From Ascaphus truei (taxonomy: Eukaryota > Chordata > Amphibia > Anura > Ascaphidae): a stretch of 64,000 bases of DNA. Under the pieces are notes generated by a model. That model saw nothing but the letters and a program-made list of their open reading frames with translations. It did no database searches and had not been told where the DNA came from. The position numbers and the translations under genes are program-made. Location of the stretch: the NCBI GenBank assembly GCA_036426205.1, contig CM071570.1, positions 75,691,691 through 75,755,690 of the forward strand, read 5' to 3'. Below, piece after piece: positions 57,479-64,000 of the stretch (its first letter is position 1; every line of letters starts with the position of its first letter).

Positions 57479-58013
57479 GGCCGAGGGCCCGCTGCACGGG
57501 CCCGCACGGCCGCCCTGCTTCCCGGCGGTGAGTGCAAGTCACTGCGATCTGCGGTCTGCAGCTGACTTTTTTCAGCGTGGCGGGGCGTGGCCAAGATGGG
57601 TCGGGGGCGCGGCCATGACAGGGGGTAATGTCCCTCTCCAGGCTGTGCGGTCCCACGGATGTCGCGGATGTCACAGCCCTTCCCCCCCTCTGTCTCGGGG
57701 AGATACAGTGAGCCCCGTCAACCCCTCAGAAAACACGGGGAGAGGGTAGCCGCCTCCCTCTCTCCTGTAGCCGCCTGCCTCCCGTAACCGCCTCCCTCCC
57801 TGTAGCCACCTCCCTCCCCTCCTCATTGCTGACTGCTACACCACGTGATGCGTCAGCGCTTCTGATCACTAGAAGCTTGCAGCATCGGCCGGCTGACGCG
57901 TCACAGCACGCAGTCAGCCACGTCGGAAGGAGCCAGCGGCGACCTTCAGACTGGAGGAAAGGAGCTGGTGTCCCGCGGCTGCACACGCTGCTGACTGCAG
58001 CGGGTCCTTAGCC
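57479..58013. mobile_element. PIF/Harbinger-type non-autonomous element
   Basis: The 535-bp GC-rich element has ends GGCCGAGGGCCCGCTGCA and, inverted, GGCTAAGGACCCGCTGCA (three mismatches). It is flanked by TAA on both sides (57476-57478 and 58014-58016), matching the 3-bp TWA target preference of PIF/Harbinger. It is inserted in the DIRS-like element. No coding content. Confidence 0.7.
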
Positions 58014-58524
58014 TAACTATTGTGTAAGGGACTTGCCAGTCAGCAGCTGCATATGTCATTTTTATCTTGTCCAATCAGAAAAAAAATTGGACAGATGGGG
58101 GATTTAATTGGTTCAAAGGGGTTATTTTATCATATTTTGTCTCATGCCTCCAGAAAGGTTCTCCTGCACAGTGTTCCGGTGAACAGTCTTTTTACAGATT
58201 ATCTGAGTTTGCTGCATTCAGAAACTATTATTCCAACAGGATGAAAGGAATAAGGTTCAAGAGTCTACTCCAATCTGTTTATGGTTCCAAAGAGTTCTTG
58301 GGGTTTTGGGATGGGTACTAGATCTAAAGTTTGTCAGCAAGCTTGTCAAACCCCAACATTTCAAGATTTACAGAAGTTAGAAAGTTAGTCATCAACATCC
58401 TTGAACCAGATTTCTTCATGGCAGCCTTAGATCCAAAGGACGACTACTTGCACATCCCCATATACAGACTGCATACTAAAGCAGATTTCTCAGGTTTGCC
58501 TTTCTGGTGGAAGAATAAACCTAC

Positions 58525-58900
58525 CATCAAACACAAATGTTCCAGCACTCACTGTCTCAAAAAAGATAATGATGATAAACTACAGAATAAAGTTCAAATA
58601 ATAAATTAATTTAATGTACACACAAGGAAACAATAACTTGGAGTGATGTTCCACAATGGAAAATAATGCCTCTTGAGGTGTATAATTATGGGGAAAGAAC
58701 AAAGGGCAAGGGAGTGAAAAAACAAGACATAGTGAGGGAGGAGAACACAATAAAGGAAGTAGGGTATGGTAGGGGGGCAACGTTTCGAGGTGAGAGCCTC
58801 TTCTTCTGGCCCGTTACCTCTGGTTCCACGGGACCAAGAGGTACTTCCCTTTGTCCCTCTTTCCCCAATATAACGTCCAAACTATTCCCACAAAGACCAT
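58525..58900 (-). mobile_element. short insertion with hammerhead motif
   Basis: About 375 bp of unrelated sequence separate two reverse-transcriptase pieces of the DIRS-like element. It holds a hammerhead-like motif at 58813-58774 in minus orientation and no coding frame. The edges are estimated from where DIRS similarity stops and resumes. Confidence 0.45.
58774..58813 (-). ncRNA. hammerhead-ribozyme-like motif
   Basis: Minus strand: GGGC helix I, core CAGAAGA (U4 changed to A), stem II GAGG-CUCUCA-CCUC, GAAA, ACGU, U at the cleavage position, GCCC closing a four-base-pair helix I. One core substitution probably weakens or abolishes activity. Confidence 0.45.
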
Positions 58901-59384
58901 AATGGTTATCGCAGCAGCCCTAAGAAGAAAGGGAATCAATGTGGTGCCTTATCTGGACTTCTACTGTAGCTGCTAACAGGGAATTTATGGGAGTTAAAAC
59001 AAGACCTTGCCAGGGTAATCAAGCTTGTTCAAAGCCAAAGTCTGATAAATTGGTCAAAAAGCAAGCTGGTGCCAGTTCAGCAGATATAGTTTTTAGGGCT
59101 AATATTTGACAGCGCAGAATAAAGTGAGGCTTCCATTAGACAAATAGATACACATTGACCACCAAACATGGTTGTCTGGAGGCCACTTCAGATCCAGTGA
59201 CAAGTTACATTATGATTTGAGTCTAGTGTCCTCAAGAGTTGAAGCTGAACCTTGATTTTTAGAACAAAGATCACAGATGTTTGAATCAACAGATCAGTTT
59301 GTCTTAAAGACCAGGATTGGACTACAATGGTGGAAAAACTACATTTTGTACAGATGTGTCGATTTTTTTTACATAGGTTTGAAT

Positions 59385-59600
59385 CAGGGGCCCCTGGAGC
59401 TCAACCCCATTAATTTCACCTCTGTGGACCCCTCCTTCCCAAGATACAGTCCTCTCTAGAGGGTGCCAGTATCTCTGCAAGTTTAAATGTCCTACATCAT
59501 TAGGGCCAATAGGAAGTCACACTGGATGATATCACAGCTTATATTGACCCATTACAGAGCAGCTACCAGCACCCCCTATGGAGGTCTGTACTGTATCTCC
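59385..59600. repeat. foldback repeat, ACCCCCTGC family, diverged
   Basis: GAATCAGGGGCCCCTGGAGC, GGGTGCCAGTATCTCTGCAA and GTTTAAATGTCC, with a diverged inverted half ending in CCCCCTATGGAGGTCTGTA. Confidence 0.65.
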
Positions 59601-60348
59601 AGACACCATCATGTTTCATGTTTAAAATATATGTGTGGGTCGTTTAACATAAGTTGTGCATTTGAATGTGTTTTGTTTTACTTTCTAGCAGGTTATGTTA
59701 CAAGTTTTTAATTAACCATATTGTTGACATTTTAAACCAAACTGATCTTGCAATAGAGCCATTACAAAAATGACCAGGAGCATTTTTCCAGCTTTACAAT
59801 TTGTTAGGTCCTCTCCTCAGTTCAGTTTTCTGTAGAACACATATGAAGGAGACAGCTACATTATTTCTTTAGTGGGATTGGTATCACAAATACATTTTCA
59901 AGTTGGAGTGGGATAAAATGTAGAAAAAGACTGAGTTAAAAAAAAATAGATGGTTTGTGTAGTATTAGAAATTTCCTCAAGATTTTTTGTAGCATATCTC
60001 ACAAGCAAACAAATATTGCTGTAGCTATTAAATAATGCATGCAAAATATTCTCAGTAAACTAGTGTACCATATCACTTTTCAGACTAGATGTTATTGCAG
60101 GTATATATTTAAATATTGTCGTGCATGAATAAAAATTCAATTTGTTTATATTATTGCTTGACAATAATACCATATGTGCTCATGCATGTGTGGACCACCT
60201 CTCCCAAGTTAGTATTTTATACTTTATAATCTTTATTTTTTACACTCATTAATGATACCTTGTATTGCCTATAGAATTGGTTATAGGCAGGTTCAAGACC
60301 TTTTTTAGATTACATTTCCACTGTCACATAACTCATTTGCTTTCCCTT
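59601..60348. other. intron upstream of the last SYNDIG1 exon
   Basis: AT-rich sequence without recognisable repeats or frames. Inferred to be intronic from the acceptor at its right edge. Confidence 0.55.
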
Positions 60349-60365
60349 TTTCTTATTTATTACAG
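60349..60365 (+). promoter_or_regulatory. splice acceptor of the last SYNDIG1 exon
   Basis: Pyrimidine-rich tract (TTTCCCTTTTTC just upstream) ending ATTACAG at 60365, immediately before codon ACT of the conserved exon. Confidence 0.75.
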
Positions 60366-60524
60366 ACTAACAAAGCAGTGGCAAAAGGTGACTTTCATCA
60401 CGCCAGTTCCAGTTCTCGACGAGCACTCTTCCTAGCTGTACTGTCCATCACCATTGGTACAGGCATATATGTTGGTGTGGCTGTAGCGCTCATAGCCTAC
60501 CTTTCTAAAAACAATCATTTATGA
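60366..60524 (+). CDS. SYNDIG1: SYNDIG1 last coding exon (C-terminal 52 residues)
   Basis: Phase-0 exon of 52 codons plus TGA at 60522-60524. It starts [19 protein letters not shown], continues with the hydrophobic segment [19 protein letters not shown] and ends AYLSKNNHL. This is the conserved C-terminus of synapse differentiation-inducing gene protein 1 (TMEM90B). In that family SYNDIG1 is a transmembrane protein of the postsynaptic membrane that associates with AMPA receptors and promotes excitatory synapse development. The last membrane helix is at roughly residues 20-46 of the exon product. The exon shows no disabling change. The closely related SYNDIG1L ends differently, so SYNDIG1 is preferred. 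Earlier exons were not found and must lie upstream of the window or be too short to recognise. Confidence 0.88.
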   Translation, partial: TNKAVAKGDFHHASSSSRRALFLAVLSITIGTGIYVGVAVALIAYLSKNNHL

Positions 60525-62210
60525 ACCATAAGATGCATATGACTAACAAAAGAGGATTCACAAGTACAGAGAGAAACCAGGTAAACTCTTCGCAAATCTG
60601 GAACTGAAAAGATATGGACCAGAGGATATTCTCAGAACAGGACTGTAACACAAAAATGTCCCTGTACAGATAATGAATTTCCTCGTTTTAAAGTCATTTT
60701 TGGACGTCAATTTTTTTTTTCCTTCCACGCAGATTTATTTTTACTTCACATGTCCTAGCATTGTGCTAAAAAGGCAAGTCAAAAGCTGTCATGAACTTTT
60801 CTAAAGAGAATGATCTATTGGTTCTATCAAGGTGTAGTCACAATGTCTTTGCTTGCTAATTGTAACTTCAGCACTGCACAGCAGATTAATACAGCTCATG
60901 CACAGCATTGTTGACCAGTGTTTCTGTTTTCTGAATCTTAGACGTACCACAATACAGGAAGTAGAAGAATACATGATTCATTCACATGGGGAGATGGAAT
61001 CAACTAAGTTTGTGGCCCAAGCATTGAGTAACAGTAACTTTTGCATTCAATAGATTAGCATGAAGTGTCCCGCCCTTACACTTCTTATCAGCTGCCTTAG
61101 CTCTCATGGCATTGCATTGCACCTGGTGTTAAAAAAATGAAGAGCATGTTTGAATAAAGGGAGGAATTATCAGTGCCTCACTATTAATATTCTCATGAAA
61201 GAAATAGTTTGAACCAAATATAGAGAATTGCCATGCCTTCATCAGAGTTATACAAGAGGATTATTTCAAAGACAGGAATATGAAATGATATCACCATTAA
61301 CCATTAATAATTGATCAAAAATAAATAGTATAAAATATACAATAACAGTGTGTACTGCATAATATTCCCAGTAAGTTCTCACTTCTTATCTATTCAAAAA
61401 AGTGTGTAAAAGGTGCATGATAAGTCAAGATGTCTACACAGCATCCTCAACAAACAAGAAAGTAAAAGAACAGCACGGTCTGAATTATTACACTTTCTAG
61501 TAAACTTCAATGTCTTTTCCTTAATGTATATGATTGCTAAATTGAAAACAAAAGAAACCATTTCTGAATGTTTGTGGGACAGCTCACATTTCTGGCAATA
61601 TCCCCCCACCCCCACCCCCCCAAAAATGAGATGCAACAGAGGTGTTTTAATTCCCTATGCCTATTTCATAACCTCAGAGGTGTCATTTTCTTAGCTACCC
61701 CCCTTTAGTCAAATGCAATACAATATAATTACTTATATGGTAAATGATGTCCTCCATTGTGTTGTTGAACATTTTACAGTGTAGTTAACAAAGCAAATCG
61801 TAATCGACATTGGCAGTGAGTCATCAAAGCACAATCCACGTTATAGCAGCCAAATTGGCAATATCTGCCATTAAAGTCAAAGGCAGATATCGCTGATTCG
61901 GGCACGGTAGTGTGGATTGTGCTTTGATGACTGCTGCCCATTGTGTATAACTTTTAGAAAATCCTTTAAAGATTCTGCAACCTTTTGTAATTTTCCTTAC
62001 AAAACGTTTTTAGCAACACAAACTAATTTATGAAAACGCAGTTGATGTTACTGTGTCTTAAGGGCCATTGCAGTAAATTACATTATCGAACTTTTTCTAC
62101 CAATGTTTTATGAATGAGACACACATTGTGACAATTAACTCCGCTGATGAAATAAGTCATGTTTATTACTGTTAAAATGCCCAATAAATGTGTGAACAAT
62201 GTAAAAATAA
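60525..62210 (+). other. SYNDIG1: SYNDIG1 3' UTR (inferred)
   Basis: Non-coding sequence following the stop codon. AATAAA at 62183-62188 and further AATAAA just downstream (about 62204-62210) are the first strong clustered polyadenylation signals. The length of about 1.7 kb is inferred. An inverted-repeat hairpin lies within it. Confidence 0.5.
61820..61931. repeat. 112-bp palindromic hairpin in the 3' UTR (MITE-like)
   Basis: Perfect 20-bp arms GTCATCAAAGCACAATCCAC (61820-61839) and GTGGATTGTGCTTTGATGAC (61912-61931), with further inner pairing (GGCAATATCTGCC with GGCAGATATCGC). No coding content. Confidence 0.9.
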
Positions 62211-63440
62211 AAAAATAATGGTCTGACCCCAGGTCTCTGTGACAGATAGTTCTATTTTTTTTAAAACTTTTTTCCTAATACATTATAGGATTTTAAGCCT
62301 TAGTTTCCCTACGGAGGAAAGAAGTTGTAAAGGGACAGATCTGGCTTACTGTACGCTGTCCTAGTAATCTACATAAGGAGGGGAAAAAAGGCAACACAAT
62401 GTAAATCAAGGGGTGTTGCAGCTTTGAGCAAGTTTCCGTTGAGGTTTACATGGTTAGCACATTGTCAAGGTATATTACATGTTGAATGTGTACTGTGTTG
62501 GAAACTTTTGCAATGCCTATATGTTAAATGAAGAAAGTTCGTGTTCATGAAGGTATTCAATTGACAGATATTCCCTGAAACTAGGGGTAAGTTATGGGAT
62601 CACAATCCCTCTGCTTCATTGGGAGTGTCCCACTTCAATAAAGAACAATAGGTACTCACAGTCTCTCAGTGAAAGTTTTCTTAAAAGTCACCCACGTCCT
62701 GATGCAGGAAAAAGAATGCTGAAGCTGACTCCAGGAGATATAGAAGAGAGCCAGCGCACAGCAAAAAAACTAGGTGAGTAGGGTCCAAATGATGCATGTG
62801 TGCATATGATTCGGGTAGCCACAGATGTAGAGGTGCAGCGCACAGCGATAAAAGCTGTCAATCAGCTACATTATTAAACATGCCACTGTCCTTAATTCAC
62901 TCTTGTCCTAGACAGGACCGTCCTTTTCATAAAGTGTACCTTGTTTTTAAAATCCTTATTAAACTAGATTCTTTGAAATACAGCCGTGTGACGTATTTTG
63001 TATGGTCTCATGTATAAACACAAAGAAAGAGCAAAACTGGAGATATTTCACCTTTTCCTGCACTCCAAAATATTAAACTGTTAAAGGGTTATAACATGGT
63101 GACAATTGTTTTCCCGGCAGCTTCACCCTACTCTATCAAAGAGAATCGCACTCATCGGCATGAGGGTCTCAGAAGACCATTTCATACAGTATGTGCATCA
63201 GAGACAATACCAGATACAATGTTTCTGGGGATAGAAACTCCTTCCTCAGGAGATGTGTGGCCAGTGATAGAGTCCAACAATAAATACGTGAACAACAAAA
63301 TGAGTTTGTCATTTTTTTTCATACCAAAATTCCAGTATGATGACATCATACTCAATCACCATAATTGTGAGACTATTGAGATTATTCTCAGCACAGATGA
63401 AAAATAAAGCCTGCCCACACACATCACCCTTAATATAAAT
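62211..63440. other. downstream flank, no gene recognised
   Basis: Mostly AT-rich. GAGCCAGCGCACAGCAAAAA near 62750 resembles PLE-end sequence near 45.66 kb, and a degenerate hammerhead-like motif lies at 63217-63255. Open frames are short and without domains. Confidence 0.4.
63217..63255 (-). ncRNA. degenerate hammerhead-like motif
   Basis: Minus strand: CTGAGGA, a weak GG...CC stem II, GAAA and CATTG. Helix I is not convincing. Confidence 0.2.
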
Positions 63441-63451
63441 GTTATTTAAGT

Positions 63452-64000
63452 AATAATCCCTGAAGAACAGGGCATTACTGGCCAATAATGCCCTGGCTGG
63501 AAGAGTTGAAGGTCTCAGGTAAAGCCAAGGGACTTTAACCCAGTCAGGGCATTATTGGCCAATAATGCCCTGTTCTGAGAGAATCATTACTTTTATACTG
63601 CAGGATAAACGTAGGCTTTTTTTGTTGTTGACATTTGTTATAAAAAAGATAGTAGTGGTTACTCCACACCGGGCACACCGGGCACACCAGAGACACAGGG
63701 TTTGATTTATTGAGCTCTTACCTTGTGAGGTTATCACTAGCCTACACAGGTTTACATACTCATTTACATTTTTCATTTAACCCCTTAAGTGTGTCTTTCC
63801 TATCCTGCCTTACAAACATACTTTATTAATGTTACAGTATTCACCTCCCTAACTCGTTTTATGGTCCGTTTTATTACTGTTATATTCTTCCAATAATGCA
63901 ACTCATTAGTGTCTGTCCTCCTGGAGCTCATATTCATTTTTTGCTCTTATTTCTGAATAGATAATGGGCAGAATTTTGACCAATCAGATAGCAGGGATTA
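63452..64000 (+). mobile_element. foldback DNA element, cut by the window end
   Basis: The left double palindrome at 63452-63590 (AGAACAGGGCATTACTGGCC ... GGCCAATAATGCCCTGTTCT) matches 11843-11979. The last bases of the window (GACCAATCAGATAGCAGGGA) match the right-end phrase at 12949-12968. The interior differs from the 11.8-kb copy and lacks the polypurine tract. Confidence 0.6.

Larger units (their letters stand above)
56660..59180 (+). mobile_element. DIRS-like retroelement, decayed and interrupted
   Basis: The plus strand carries a gag-like piece (KEWDSPTKVDTAIARLAK with a DGSALGNHRKMETSIKKRF block, 56996-57125). After a 535-bp insertion come reverse-transcriptase pieces: KFVNKL-like sequence near 58330, LVINILEPDFFMAALDPKDD with YLHIPIY (58385-58475), then, beyond a second insertion, GINVVPYLDFY (the catalytic YLDD position, degraded) and LVPVQQI with FLGLIFDS (about 59070-59110). 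The order and phrasing match DIRS-1-type elements of amphibians. Tyrosine recombinase and terminal repeats were not found. Numerous stops. Confidence 0.65.

Noticed and set aside
1..64000. CRISPR arrays, bacterial operons, rRNA or tRNA genes
   Set aside because: The tandem arrays lack unique spacers, no tRNA A/B-box plus cloverleaf or rRNA core was recognised, and the sequence is vertebrate in character.

Overview
The window reads as a repeat-dominated vertebrate nuclear locus, most likely from an amphibian and probably a frog. This rests on the repeat mix: Penelope-like, DIRS-like, L2/CR1-type and L1-type retroelements, plus hAT, Tc1 and Harbinger-type DNA transposons, all in one locus. Penelope-like elements are unknown in mammals and birds. 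The species cannot be named from the sequence. Exactly one confident host-gene piece is present: the last coding exon (60366-60524, + strand) of SYNDIG1, which encodes a synaptic transmembrane protein. It is followed by a long 3' UTR ending near 62.2 kb. No other SYNDIG1 exon was recognised, so most of 0-60 kb is probably intron or upstream DNA filled with transposons.

Layout. 0-1.5 kb: end of a Tc1 element and an internally deleted LINE carrying a 2A-like motif. 3.5-6.4 kb: an LTR-like segment and a 5'-truncated Penelope-like element (PLE). 9-10.4 kb: a second PLE family and a solo LTR. 11-13 kb: foldback elements, a ribozyme-bearing insertion and a polypurine tract. 13.7-21 kb: a dense field of modular foldback repeats, partly inside a terminal-inverted-repeat (TIR) element. 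22.4-24 kb: a hAT MITE and a solo LTR. 26-33.6 kb: a decayed hAT element broken up by an LTR and by nested hAT-type elements. 33.8-38.7 kb: LINE 3' ends and the best-preserved PLE, with reverse transcriptase and GIY-YIG domains. 39-48 kb: an inverted pair of PLE 3' ends, a LINE, and another TIR element carrying a PLE. 48.8-50.1 kb: an unidentified decayed gene. 53-54.6 kb: a near full-length Tc1 transposase pseudogene and a LINE fragment. 56.7-59.2 kb: a DIRS-like element with two insertions. 60.4-62.2 kb: SYNDIG1. 63.4-64 kb: another foldback element cut by the window end.

The main discovery candidate is a set of about ten short motifs with hammerhead-ribozyme architecture (a CUGANGA-like box, stem II, GAAA, a short palindromic stem III, a U-H cleavage site and closing helix I). 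Several sit near the 3' ends of PLE copies. Hammerhead ribozymes are already described in PLEs. What deserves checking here is their density, a variant with a compensated U3/A8 core, a roughly 375-bp ribozyme-bearing insert, and two ribozyme-bearing insertions flanked by direct duplications of about 155-163 bp.
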